Positions 14,921-22,907 of a stretch of DNA of 35,980 nucleotides are shown piece after piece (the first letter of the stretch is position 1; every line of letters begins with the position of its first letter). This stretch comes from Gammaproteobacteria bacterium (lineage in GTDB: Bacteria > Pseudomonadota > Gammaproteobacteria > QZLD01), in contig QZLD01000200.1 of assembly GCA_004796385.1 (NCBI GenBank), forward strand, positions 1 to 35,980. The letters run 5' to 3'. A program made the translations under genes and the position numbers. The notes beneath the pieces are model-generated. The model ran no database searches. It was not told the origin of the DNA and saw only the letters and a program-made list of their open reading frames with translations.

Positions 14921-17455
14921 TTAAAACCCGAGACTGCCTTTAGGCTTGGATATAAAATATCCTTGTGCATAATCAACCCCCATCTCGCTAAGTATTCTGA
15001 CTATTTCGCTGTTATCTATATATTCAGCTACAGTCATCTTACCAAATGAATGGGCTATCTGATTTATGGATTTAACCACCGCCTTATCCATAGCATCTGA
15101 CACAACTCCCTGAGTAAACAAACCATCTATTTTTACATAGTCTATATCCAGGTGTTTTAGATGGCCAAAAGATGAAAAGCCGCTACCAAAATCATCAAGA
15201 GCAAATTTACATCCAAGATTCTTCAATTCAGATATCAACCTGCGGGCTGCTTCAATATTTGTAATAGCGCTGGTTTCCGTTATTTCAAAAGTCACATACT
15301 GACCTGAAACTTCATATTTATTAAGCAGCTTTCTAACGTATTCTCCAAGAGACTTGTCTATTATGGTGCTCCCGGATAAATTGATAGAAAAGCGTATATC
15401 CCGCCCAAGGCTGCGCTCATACGACAAAGAGCTTAATGCTCTTGATATAACCCATTTATCTATATCTATCATCAGATTAAAACGCTCAGCTGTTGGCAAA
15501 AACATATCAGGAGCAAAAAAAGCACCTTCATCATTAGCAAGCCTCAATAAAACTTCAAACAAAACAGGAGAGCTTTTTCCATCTTCATTTAATACTGCCC
15601 AAGGAGATGACAAATCAACCATCCCTTCACTTGGAACATCTAACCCCACCAAACTTCCCATTGGAACTATTGGCTGATAAACCAACTCGAATTTATCCTT
15701 ACCAAGCGCATCTCTAATTCGTGACGACCACCCCATATCAACATCCATAATGGTTCTGTCATCATTCTCTGCCGAATAGACATGAACCTTGTTCTTACCT
15801 GCATTCTTGGCTATATGACAAGCCAGATCAGCATTTGCAAGAACATCCCCGGGGCCTGTAGTTTCGGAATTTATAACTTCACAACCTATTGACGCTGTAA
15901 CCGGATACTTCTTTCCTTTATATTCAAATTTAATGTCTTCAATAATCCCCCGAAACCTGTTTGCTGCAAGCGGAATTTCATGAGTTCTAAGCTCTCTTAA
16001 AATAAAAGCAAACTCATCACCACCAAGACGAGCCATCGTGTCAGATGCTCTTAGTTTTGTCAGAAGCTGGTGCCCTATTTCAATAAGCAACTGATCTCCT
16101 GCAACATGTCCTGCTGTATCATTCAGATATTTAAAGCGATCAACATCCAGATAAAGCAATGCGCTAATATCGTCTCTATCATCGTTTCTCTGCTTTAAAC
16201 TAACCTCCTGATCAAGCTGCTTTTCAAAGTAATGTCTATTTAAAAGTTTAGTTAAAGGATCATGGTTTGCCTGCCATAAAAGTTCTTCTTCGAACAGTCT
16301 TTTTTCGGAAACATCCCTGAATGCTATTACTGAGCCATTATCTCCACCTGAAATATCCGCAGGATTAAGGCTGCATTCAACTGTTATAGACTGCCCACTT
16401 TTGGTAAAAAACTTTGTTTCAAGATCCTTTATAAAGCTGCACATATAATGCGCTTGCAAAAGTTCCCTACTACGATCATCAGGATACTGCCCAGAAACCT
16501 TATTATTAAACATGAATTCAGATGGATCAGCCCCTATAAGATCATACTCTCTGTATTCAAGCATCTCTAACGCAGCACGATTTATAAAAGATATTTTATT
16601 ATCGCAATCAATACCGAAAACTCCATCGGAAATTGATGAAAGAATACTTTGCAGATTTTCCCTTTCCGATTCAATTCTATTAATAGCATGCAAAGATCTT
16701 GAAACTGAGTTAATACGAGCCAGAAACATATCTTCCGACTGATCTTTAAAAACAAATTCGGTTGCTCCAGCCTCCAAACACTTTTTTACTGTCTTTGTTG
16801 AGTAACTTTCAAAAAAAACAACCTTAACAGTTCCGCAAGTATTGCTGTTTCTCATAAGCTTCATACACAACAAATCACCTGTCATATCCGGCATTTGATA
16901 ATCAATAATTACCATATCGTAATTTTTACTGCAGGCTTTATCATAACCCTCATTTACAGAAGATGCCGTGTCAACTTCATAATCAACACTTTTAAGAAGT
17001 GTCGAATATCTGTCCTGAAAAGCTTTAGAATCATCCACAAAAAGAACTTTTAACGGATGAACATCTGCAAAACCCACAAAAGCATCAATATTATCATCCT
17101 CTTCCGCAAGCCTCTCAATTGCATTAGCCAATTTATCCTTATAATTTCTCCTGAATAATAAAGACGTGCTGGTTCTGTTATTAACAACCTCCAGAATAAT
17201 TTCCGAAATATTTTCCGAAATAATCAGAATTGGCATATTTACAATCGGGAACTCTGAAAGTCGCTGATGAGGTAAATCACTTTTCCAGACTAGAATAACT
17301 GCAGAAAAAAAATTGGTATCCGTACTATTTCCAACAAGAACAATAAGATCATCAACAGAATCTGCAAACTTCACAGAGCAACCTATCTTTTCAAGAGAAA
17401 GCGACAGCTCCGACCTAAAATCCCTGTCGTTATCTACAATAAGTATCTGTTTCAA
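14921..17455 (-). CDS. REC-REC-PAS-GGDEF-EAL c-di-GMP signalling protein
   Basis: 844 residues from a TTG start (GAAGG eight bases ahead). Residues 1-115 form a receiver-like fold lacking the phospho-acceptor Asp; 135-255 a full receiver with Asp185 in IIDYQMPDMTG; 265-390 a PAS domain; 395-565 GGDEF with intact GGDEF (478-482) and an upstream RxxD inhibitory site (RASD, 469-472); 585-840 EAL with the signature as EVL (634-636), NLS, FEITET, LDDFGSG and AEYID present. Both cyclase and phosphodiesterase activities look possible; the motif changes (EVL, AEYID for AEGVE) leave the balance open. Phosphorylation by one of the neighbouring kinases is the expected input. The gene is convergent with the 165-residue protein gene with only 2 bp between. 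Confidence 0.92.
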   Translation of the reverse strand: MKQILIVDNDRDFRSELSLSLEKIGCSVKFADSVDDLIVLVGNSTDTNFFSAVILVWKSDLPHQRLSEFPIVNMPILIISENISEIILEVVNNRTSTSLLFRRNYKDKLANAIERLAEEDDNIDAFVGFADVHPLKVLFVDDSKAFQDRYSTLLKSVDYEVDTASSVNEGYDKACSKNYDMVIIDYQMPDMTGDLLCMKLMRNSNTCGTVKVVFFESYSTKTVKKCLEAGATEFVFKDQSEDMFLARINSVSRSLHAINRIESERENLQSILSSISDGVFGIDCDNKISFINRAALEMLEYREYDLIGADPSEFMFNNKVSGQYPDDRSRELLQAHYMCSFIKDLETKFFTKSGQSITVECSLNPADISGGDNGSVIAFRDVSEKRLFEEELLWQANHDPLTKLLNRHYFEKQLDQEVSLKQRNDDRDDISALLYLDVDRFKYLNDTAGHVAGDQLLIEIGHQLLTKLRASDTMARLGGDEFAFILRELRTHEIPLAANRFRGIIEDIKFEYKGKKYPVTASIGCEVINSETTGPGDVLANADLACHIAKNAGKNKVHVYSAENDDRTIMDVDMGWSSRIRDALGKDKFELVYQPIVPMGSLVGLDVPSEGMVDLSSPWAVLNEDGKSSPVLFEVLLRLANDEGAFFAPDMFLPTAERFNLMIDIDKWVISRALSSLSYERSLGRDIRFSINLSGSTIIDKSLGEYVRKLLNKYEVSGQYVTFEITETSAITNIEAARRLISELKNLGCKFALDDFGSGFSSFGHLKHLDIDYVKIDGLFTQGVVSDAMDKAVVKSINQIAHSFGKMTVAEYIDNSEIVRILSEMGVDYAQGYFISKPKGSLGF

Positions 17456-17592
17456 AACTCCCGCCTTCTTTATCCTGCTCCATAAGATAAATATGGTTCA
17501 CTCAAGTTCAGAAAGCAAATTTGAAAGGTTATTTTGGTGAGGCGTGTCTCATTATTATTTATCAATTGCCAATATAACGTTAATAAGGACTA

Positions 17593-18069
17593 CTAGGAAT
17601 CGGACGAGTCAGGCAAAATTTCGGAAACCATCTTATCTAAACCGCCAACACTCTTCTCATGACTCTCTCTTATCTCCGAAGAACTTTTTGCGGAATATGC
17701 TTTACGAATATCCTCGGCACTACTCTTTACCATTTTTCCGTTTACTTCGGCTCCACAAGAAATCTCAATAACCTCATAATAAACACTACCACTAACTCTG
17801 GCCTTACCAGCCAACTCCAGACGCGAAGCAGCCCTAACATCCCCCTTAACAACCCCATTGATAACCACATTAGGAACATTTATATTGCCATCAACAACAC
17901 CGGAGCTACTAACTATAAGCGTAGCATTTTCAGCTTCAGCAACATCAATATCACCTTTAACAAAACCATCAACATGTAATCCACCATCAAAACTGATATT
18001 ACCGATAACATTTGTATTCTGCCCAACAAGAGTATCAATTCTGGAACTAGCTGACTTTCTGCCCCACAT
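17593..18069 (-). CDS. Bactofilin (polymer-forming cytoskeletal protein)
   Basis: The ORF track begins at 18084, but GGAGG lies just inside that stretch and directs the ATG at 18069 (MWGRKSASSRIDTLVGQNTN), giving 158 residues. IDTLVG, GNISFDGGLHVDGFVKGDI and repeated short hydrophobic/Gly beta turns to about residue 120 are the right-handed beta-helix of the bactofilin (DUF583) family, followed by a disordered polar tail. Bactofilins polymerise without nucleotide at the inner membrane and place enzymes or signalling proteins at poles or septa. Here it sits between two c-di-GMP proteins, which suggests, without proof, that it scaffolds one of them. The short N-terminal tail could be a membrane-targeting patch. 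Confidence 0.93.
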   Translation of the reverse strand: MWGRKSASSRIDTLVGQNTNVIGNISFDGGLHVDGFVKGDIDVAEAENATLIVSSSGVVDGNINVPNVVINGVVKGDVRAASRLELAGKARVSGSVYYEVIEISCGAEVNGKMVKSSAEDIRKAYSAKSSSEIRESHEKSVGGLDKMVSEILPDSSDS

Positions 18070-18248
18070 ACAAAATACCTCCATAATTAGTTTATTAAAA
18101 ACAAATCATCCATAAAATCTCATCAGCCTCGTAGCAAAAAACAAACTGCCATGACCACTAAACAAGGATTAATTGAGTGCGGCAGGCATAATAACACAAT
18201 ACCTCATAAGCAAGAAAAATATTTTCCCATTAGAATCTTATATATATT

Positions 18249-19613
18249 CTATTTTAGAACAGTAAGGCAGTTAGCCATTTTCTCCAGATTTTCCTGCAAT
18301 ACAGCATAGTTTTCGTTATCTTTATCAACACACTCGTGATCAACATACTCACCCAGATTTTTCCTAACGCTTTCCAATTGCCAAGTCAGCTCATTTAACA
18401 TCAAATTCGTGTAGGTAAGCTCTGCAAGATCAGACTTCCCAGGAGCACTCTCCTTCTCTACCGATTTTATCCATTCGGTAAGCTCTTTACTGAAAATTCC
18501 AGAAGAACTAATCCTTTCAATCAGACGTGACGAAATTCTTATTACAGCACCTCCCCTTTTTCGCGCCTTTAGAGCTTCCATTATATCGTGAGATGATCGT
18601 AATGGCGCAATTATATTCTTCAAACCTTCTGTTTTTCCTAAAAGATCAAGTGCCAACCTTGAGTGCTTATTACCGGGTATATGAGTAGCTGGCTGCAATG
18701 TAGAGTTCTTAACCAACATGTGTGCTGCACGATAAACAGAATGAAAAAAGGTTGTAGAATTCAACTGCAAATAAGGAGTAGCATTCGCAAGATTCAATCC
18801 TTTTTTTTCAAACTGATTAACTCTGATAGCCTGAATACTATCTGCCAAACCTACAATTTGACCAAATGTTTCCAAACCAGACTCATTCTTACCAGCGGGA
18901 TAACCTGTACCATCGCAGCGCTCATGATGTTCCAGAACAGCTCGAGATACAGAGGACGGAATCCCCTTTATTGACTTAAACATCAACTCACCAATTACAA
19001 CATGACTTTGAATAGCCCGCCACTCTTCGCTTGAAAGCTGCTCTTTCTTATTAAGAATATCAGGAGAAATTCGCAACAACCCCAAATCATGCACAAGCGT
19101 TGCCAAATAAACGTTCTGCTGCTCATTCACTGGCAAACGCAACTGAATTGCCAGCATAGCGGCAAAAACAGCAGAAAAAACACTCTTCTCAAAAACATCC
19201 TCTTGCTGATGACTTAAAACAGTAAGGTTTTGAAAAATAATTGTAGGAATAGAACACCCCAAAATAACATTATTTACTTCCTTATTCATTTCGTTGTCAG
19301 AAATAATAGTTTGAATATCATGGTATTTATCCAACAGAGAATTACTATGATCTAATAATTTCTTATTATCAATAGAGTCATTTATAGCAATTTGATCTTC
19401 AAGGGGACGGGTAAGCTTATGCTGTACAATTTTTTTTACTGCTCTATTGTCAATTCTGGCTCCTTTTTTAACCAGCAAAACCCCCTTGGAATTTCTTATA
19501 TCTCCGGTAGAAAGAACCTCATTATCCTCATTAACATCAGCAAGATGTTGAGCATAGTGATCTTCTCCCAAATCCACCTCTGACTTATTCTTCTCCACAA
19601 TCTCTTCTGACAT
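18249..19613 (-). CDS. HD-GYP domain protein with intact HD pair
   Basis: 454 residues. The N-terminus (about 25-95) resembles the DUF3391-like domain of HD-GYP proteins (VLSTGDIRNSKGVLLVKKGA). The HD-GYP core has LATLVHDLGLLRIS (HD present, Lys of HDxGK replaced by Leu), LEHHERCDGTGYPAG (HHE and GTGYP variant) and GLADSIQAI. The C-terminal 150 residues are helical and unrecognised. It may hydrolyse c-di-GMP or pGpG, with the Lys change making this less than certain. It is 164 bp upstream of the bactofilin gene on the same strand and is the last signalling gene before the tRNA. Compared with the other HD-GYP protein of the window, the two form an intact/degenerate pair. Confidence 0.88.
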   Translation of the reverse strand: MSEEIVEKNKSEVDLGEDHYAQHLADVNEDNEVLSTGDIRNSKGVLLVKKGARIDNRAVKKIVQHKLTRPLEDQIAINDSIDNKKLLDHSNSLLDKYHDIQTIISDNEMNKEVNNVILGCSIPTIIFQNLTVLSHQQEDVFEKSVFSAVFAAMLAIQLRLPVNEQQNVYLATLVHDLGLLRISPDILNKKEQLSSEEWRAIQSHVVIGELMFKSIKGIPSSVSRAVLEHHERCDGTGYPAGKNESGLETFGQIVGLADSIQAIRVNQFEKKGLNLANATPYLQLNSTTFFHSVYRAAHMLVKNSTLQPATHIPGNKHSRLALDLLGKTEGLKNIIAPLRSSHDIMEALKARKRGGAVIRISSRLIERISSSGIFSKELTEWIKSVEKESAPGKSDLAELTYTNLMLNELTWQLESVRKNLGEYVDHECVDKDNENYAVLQENLEKMANCLTVLK

Positions 19614-19816
19614 ATTAAAATATTCAATAAAAAAACAGATATTAATAGAATAGTCCCTCTACTCAATAAATCTATTATCCTATTCAAAAAAACAACATTT
19701 AGAATTTAGATTAAATTTCATAGAGATAGCAATTTCATTCAAAAAAAAACTAAAAAAATTCAAATTAGGGGTTGTTTTTGGCCAAAGAAATCTGGAGAAT
19801 ACGCTTCTCATATCGC

Positions 19817-19904
19817 GGAGAGGTGGCTGAGTGGTCGAAAGCGGCGGTCTTGAAAACCGTTGAAGGGTGACCTTCCGGGGGTTCGAATCCCTCCCTCTCC
19901 GCCA
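19817..19904 (+). tRNA. tRNA-Ser (anticodon UGA)
   Basis: Acceptor stem GGAGAGG (19817-19823) pairs with CCTCTCC (19894-19900); the discriminator G and an encoded CCA follow. The anticodon TGA is at 19851-19853 in loop CTTGAAA; a long variable arm (TGAAGGGTGACCTTCC region) and T-arm GGGGGTTCGAATCCCTC mark a class II tRNA. A possible promoter is TTGTTT (19772-19777) with GAGAAT (19795-19800) 17 bases on. It is followed by a terminator at 19948. Confidence 0.97.
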
Positions 19905-19947
19905 CTAACACTTCCAATAACATCCAAATTAATCCAATTTCCCCTTT

Positions 19948-19972
19948 AAAAACAGCAAGTAACGCTGTTTTT
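19948..19972 (+). terminator. Intrinsic terminator of tRNA-Ser
   Basis: AAAAACAGC (19948-19956) pairs with GCTGTTTTT (19964-19972) around a 7-base loop, ending in five T, 44 bp after the tRNA. Confidence 0.75.
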
Positions 19973-20174
19973 GCATCCGTCATCGTCCATCAAAATATTG
20001 CATAATCCATGCGTTAATGTTTTTTGTTTTTACACTCGCCGCAAGTAATCTTCAACATTACTTAACCACACATAGCTCTCCTCTTGCCTAAAATGAGCAT
20101 TACTCCGGATCAATATGTGCTATATCAGATTATTCTGAAGACAATTACAAAATATATTATCATTACCTAACCTG

Positions 20175-20197
20175 CGAAAAAGAATTCGGCTTTTTCG
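20175..20197. repeat. Hairpin in the leader of the methyltransferase-rnhA-dnaQ operon
   Basis: CGAAAAAG (20175-20182) and CTTTTTCG (20190-20197) form a perfect 8-bp inverted repeat 31 bp before the methyltransferase start. No U-run follows, so it is not a terminator; it may be a leader structure. Confidence 0.45.
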
Positions 20198-20228
20198 TGA
20201 AATGCAGCTATAAAAACAGGTTTAATAT

Positions 20229-21026
20229 ATGCGAAGAAACCCATCAATAAAACAAGTTCAGATATGGAAAAAAAGCTCTCTGGCCACAATCATTAATCAC
20301 ACCGAAAAACAAGCTGTTAATAATGCCATTAACTCTATTCCAGGAATAAGAATACTGCAAATCGGGGTTTTCAATGAAAACGAACATCTTTCGGTTAACC
20401 GCAAAAACGACTATTTTATTATGGATCCGTTTGATAATCCCAGCAGCAAAGTTACAATAGTAGCCAGCCCTAGAGACCTGCCATTTCAAAATGAAACTAT
20501 AGATATTGTTATCCTGCTACATACTCTTGAATTCTCAAACAATCCTCAACAAGCTCTTCATGAAGCAGAAAGAGTGTTATGCCCGGATGGACATATTATA
20601 GTTATCGGCTTCAATCCTTTAAGTATTGCTGGAATCAAATCTTTAATGCCATTTCAAAAATCTCACTATCCGTGGTGTGGAAAATACCTTTCCTGCAAAA
20701 GAGTCAGTGAGTGGTTTGCTGTTCTGGGAATGGAAATAATGCGTGAACAAAAATATATAAACAATACTCAATTCAATATAGGGCTTAAATTCTGTCGCTG
20801 GAATAAGATTTCAGACTATACAGATAATTTACTCTCATGTTTTGGTCAAATTTACATTATCATGGCAAGAAAAAAGCTTTATCCTATGTCATTACTCCGA
20901 TCAAGATGGCTTAAAAGAAAAAGAAAAATAATTACAGGCGGTGTTGTACAACCATCGCCTAAATCCACTAAAGAATTAGTGAACGAAGAGTGTTATTCTG
21001 CCGACTTTAACCGTAAGGATGTTTAA
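20229..21026 (+). CDS. Class I SAM-dependent methyltransferase (YafS-like position)
   Basis: 265 residues. The Methyltransf_11-type core runs about 35-140: [28 protein letters not shown] (motif II/III region with the acidic and aromatic pattern) and [21 protein letters not shown]. Motif I is poor ([10 protein letters not shown] rather than the usual Asp/Glu-x-Gly-x-Gly), so SAM binding may be atypical. It is placed directly before rnhA and dnaQ, the same neighbourhood as yafS in E. coli, where the substrate is also unknown. Its TAA overlaps the rnhA ATG by one base (TAATG), showing an operon. The C-terminus is basic ([10 protein letters not shown]) and could touch nucleic acid or membrane. 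Confidence 0.85.
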   Translation: MRRNPSIKQVQIWKKSSLATIINHTEKQAVNNAINSIPGIRILQIGVFNENEHLSVNRKNDYFIMDPFDNPSSKVTIVASPRDLPFQNETIDIVILLHTLEFSNNPQQALHEAERVLCPDGHIIVIGFNPLSIAGIKSLMPFQKSHYPWCGKYLSCKRVSEWFAVLGMEIMREQKYINNTQFNIGLKFCRWNKISDYTDNLLSCFGQIYIIMARKKLYPMSLLRSRWLKRKRKIITGGVVQPSPKSTKELVNEECYSADFNRKDV

Positions 21027-21466
21027 TGACCAATGTAGTGGATATATTTACAGATGGTGCCTGTCGTGGCAATCCTGGTCCTGGAGGATGGGGAGCTTTA
21101 CTGCGGTATAACGGTAAAGAAAAAAAATTAAATGGATATACCAAAAAGACAACAAACAATAGAATGGAGATGATGGCGGTCATAGAGGCTCTATCGGCAC
21201 TTAACAGACCTTGCAACATAAGGCTATCTTCGGATTCTCGCTATGTAATTGATGGTATTACCAAATGGATTAATGGCTGGAAAAAAAACAATTGGAAAAA
21301 CTCTTCAAAAAAGGAGGTTAAGAACTCCGATCTTTGGAAAAAATTGGATCTGCTAACCGAAAAACATAATATTGAATGGGTTTGGGTAAAGGGGCACGCA
21401 GGACATATAGAAAATGAACTGGTAGACCAACTTGCAAATGAAGCTATAGATAAATATCACAAGTAG
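21026..21466 (+). CDS. rnhA: Ribonuclease HI
   Basis: 146 residues, cytoplasmic, removes RNA from RNA-DNA hybrids (Okazaki primers, R-loops). The catalytic acids fall at the E. coli positions: Asp10 ([12 protein letters not shown]), Glu48 (NNRMEMMA), Asp70 (SSDSRYV), Asp134 (ELVDQLA), plus His124 (KGHAGH). The basic substrate-binding protrusion is present ([12 protein letters not shown]). The start shares a TAATG overlap with the methyltransferase stop, with AAGGA six bases ahead inside that gene, so it is translationally coupled. dnaQ follows after 8 bp. In E. coli rnhA and dnaQ are divergent; co-direction as here is the arrangement of many other gammaproteobacteria. Confidence 0.97.
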   Translation: MTNVVDIFTDGACRGNPGPGGWGALLRYNGKEKKLNGYTKKTTNNRMEMMAVIEALSALNRPCNIRLSSDSRYVIDGITKWINGWKKNNWKNSSKKEVKNSDLWKKLDLLTEKHNIEWVWVKGHAGHIENELVDQLANEAIDKYHK

Positions 21467-21474
21467 TAAAAAAT

Positions 21475-22209
21475 ATGAGACAAATTGTACTTGATACTGA
21501 AACAACAGGACTTGAAACCAAAAACGGACACAGAATTATTGAGATTGGCTGTGTTGAGATGATTAACCGCCGACTTACAGGCAATAATTACCATCAATAT
21601 ATTCAACCGGAAAGAGAAATTGATGCAGAAGCAATGAATGTTCATGGAATCACTCATGAGTTTCTGGAAGACAAACCTGTATTTGCTGAAATCGCAGATG
21701 ATTTTTACAACTTCATAAAAGGTGCTGAACTTATAATCCACAACGCGCCCTTTGATGTTGGTTTTATTGATTATGAATTAGGGATGTTGCAGAACAAATA
21801 TCAAAAGTCATCAGAAATATGCACAATAACCGATACTTTGGTTATGGCCAGAAAGATGTTTCCCGGGCAAAAAAATAATTTGGATGCCCTTTGCCGGAGA
21901 TATTCAATAGATAACACCAAAAGAGTGCTTCACGGAGCGCTACTTGATTCTGAGATCCTTGCTGATGTTTATTTGGCAATGACCGGAGGACAAATAAGCT
22001 TATCTCTTGGCAGCAATAAAGATGATTCATCTGCTGAAGTTACCAATAACAGAGAAGAAAACATCAAGATTACTACTCCATCACAAAAGCTCATGGTTAT
22101 ATCAGCCTCAAATTCTGAATTAGAAAAACATAATTGCAAACTTGATACTATAGATAAAAAATCTGGCGGTGCTTGTCTCTGGAGACAAAACGATAACGTC
22201 GCAGATTAA
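21475..22209 (+). CDS. dnaQ: DNA polymerase III epsilon subunit (3'-5' proofreading exonuclease)
   Basis: 244 residues, the usual DnaQ length. DEDDh exonuclease motifs are intact: Asp7 and Glu9 (LDTETTG), Asp94 (NAPFDVGF), His153 and Asp158 (HGALLDSE). Residues after about 185 form the flexible tail that binds the alpha subunit; the clamp-binding motif was not clearly located. No good ribosome binding site precedes the ATG, but rnhA stops 8 bp earlier, so ribosomes may carry over. The stop codon lies within the long palindrome at 22187-22229, and the last few residues (DNVAD) are coded by its left arm. Confidence 0.97.
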   Translation: MRQIVLDTETTGLETKNGHRIIEIGCVEMINRRLTGNNYHQYIQPEREIDAEAMNVHGITHEFLEDKPVFAEIADDFYNFIKGAELIIHNAPFDVGFIDYELGMLQNKYQKSSEICTITDTLVMARKMFPGQKNNLDALCRRYSIDNTKRVLHGALLDSEILADVYLAMTGGQISLSLGSNKDDSSAEVTNNREENIKITTPSQKLMVISASNSELEKHNCKLDTIDKKSGGACLWRQNDNVAD

Positions 22210-22229
22210 ATCTGCGACGTTATCGTTTT
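22187..22229. terminator. 43-bp near-perfect palindrome, bidirectional terminator between dnaQ and the cold-shock gene
   Basis: Two 21-base arms (22187-22207 and 22209-22229), exact reverse complements, sit around one central base. Each strand ends in CGTTTT. It contains the dnaQ stop codon and lies 20 bp from the cold-shock gene's stop, so one structure can end both convergent transcripts. Confidence 0.8.
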
Positions 22230-22249
22230 CATGTTACTTGATATTCGGA

Positions 22250-22480
22250 TTATCTAACTTCAGCCCCTGATGTTGTTATGGCAACATCTTCTGCTAACAA
22301 ACCTTTTGGGCCTTGATTAATTGAAAATTCGACTAACTGTCCATCGCTCAATGACTTGTACCCTTCTCCCTGAATAGACTTGAAATGAACAAAGACATCA
22401 TCTCCACTTTCCTGCTGAATAAATCCATAACCTTTAGCGTTGTCAAACCATTTGACAGTCCCTATAACTCTATTTGACAT
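22250..22480 (-). CDS. Cold-shock protein, CspA family
   Basis: 76 residues forming a single cold-shock (OB-fold) domain: [17 protein letters not shown] holds RNP1 (KGYGFI), VFVHFKSI holds RNP2, and the nucleic-acid-facing aromatics Trp, Phe and Tyr are present. Such proteins bind single-stranded RNA and DNA, act as RNA chaperones and can prevent transcription termination. A strong AAGGAAGGA site precedes the ATG. The upstream region carries a hairpin with a U-run 40 bp before the ATG and a tiny ORF ahead of it. Whether cold-inducible or constitutive (CspC/E-like) cannot be told. No canonical cold box was found by eye. Confidence 0.95.
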   Translation of the reverse strand: MSNRVIGTVKWFDNAKGYGFIQQESGDDVFVHFKSIQGEGYKSLSDGQLVEFSINQGPKGLLAEDVAITTSGAEVR

Positions 22481-22519
22481 ATCAAAATCCTTCCTTCCGA
22501 TACTTAATATACATAAACT

Positions 22520-22540
22520 AAAAAAAGCAACAACTGTTGC
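22520..22540 (-). promoter_or_regulatory. Attenuator-like hairpin plus U-run in the cold-shock gene leader
   Basis: On the minus strand GCAAC-AGTT-GTTGC (22540-22527) is followed by seven T (22526-22520), an intrinsic-terminator shape, 40 bp upstream of the cold-shock ATG. It could end an upstream RNA or attenuate the cold-shock mRNA. Confidence 0.35.
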
Positions 22541-22541
22541 C

Positions 22542-22571
22542 TTAAAAGCTCCTCAAATCACTTACATCCAT
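22542..22571 (-). CDS. Possible 9-residue leader peptide before the attenuator-like hairpin
   Basis: ATG at 22571 with AAGGGGAAGG directly ahead (a strong ribosome binding site for so short a frame), encoding MDVSDLRSF and ending in TAA two bases before the hairpin at 22520-22540. The position matches a leader-peptide/attenuator arrangement, but the peptide has no obvious run of regulatory codons. May be chance. Confidence 0.2.
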   Translation of the reverse strand: MDVSDLRSF

Positions 22572-22856
22572 GCCTTCCCCTTGTACCAAGGCTGTCCACA
22601 CCACAATAAAATGAAAGAACTCTAACGAAGATACACTTTTATCATGACAAATTCAATATTTTATTTATATAAAAGCAAAAACATAAGAAAAAACCTCTAT
22701 TTACACAATATTAACATTAAAACAGTCCTACCCGTTTTGGGGCATAATTATTTTTTATTCTTCAAAAATAATTAACGACTAACCATAAAAAAACAATAAT
22801 CAACAACCTAACGAAATCACAATGACACTCAGTGACTCCCCTAATTTTATGAAAAA

Positions 22857-22876
22857 AGGCGCCAATATAGGCGCCT
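22857..22876 (-). terminator. Intrinsic terminator of the metalloprotease gene
   Basis: AGGCGCC (22857-22863) and GGCGCCT (22870-22876) form a GC-rich 7-bp stem with a 6-base loop; on the minus strand the stem runs directly into six T. It lies 31 bp after the protease stop. Confidence 0.88.
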
Positions 22877-22907
22877 AAAATCCATAGCCATCTTAAGGGG
22901 GAGATAA

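Larger units (their letters stand above)
22481..22907. other. Intergenic region between metalloprotease end and cold-shock gene start
   Basis: About 430 bp with no clear gene. It holds the leader of the cold-shock gene, with a possible leader peptide (22542-22571) and an attenuator-like hairpin (22520-22540), and the terminator of the protease gene (22857-22876). The middle is AT-rich with no further structure that I could identify. Confidence 0.6.

Noticed and set aside
19765-19983. 72-residue minus ORF over tRNA-Ser (EGFEPPE... product)
   Set aside because: It is the antisense of the tRNA gene and its flanks, a common false annotation; no ribosome binding site or domain.
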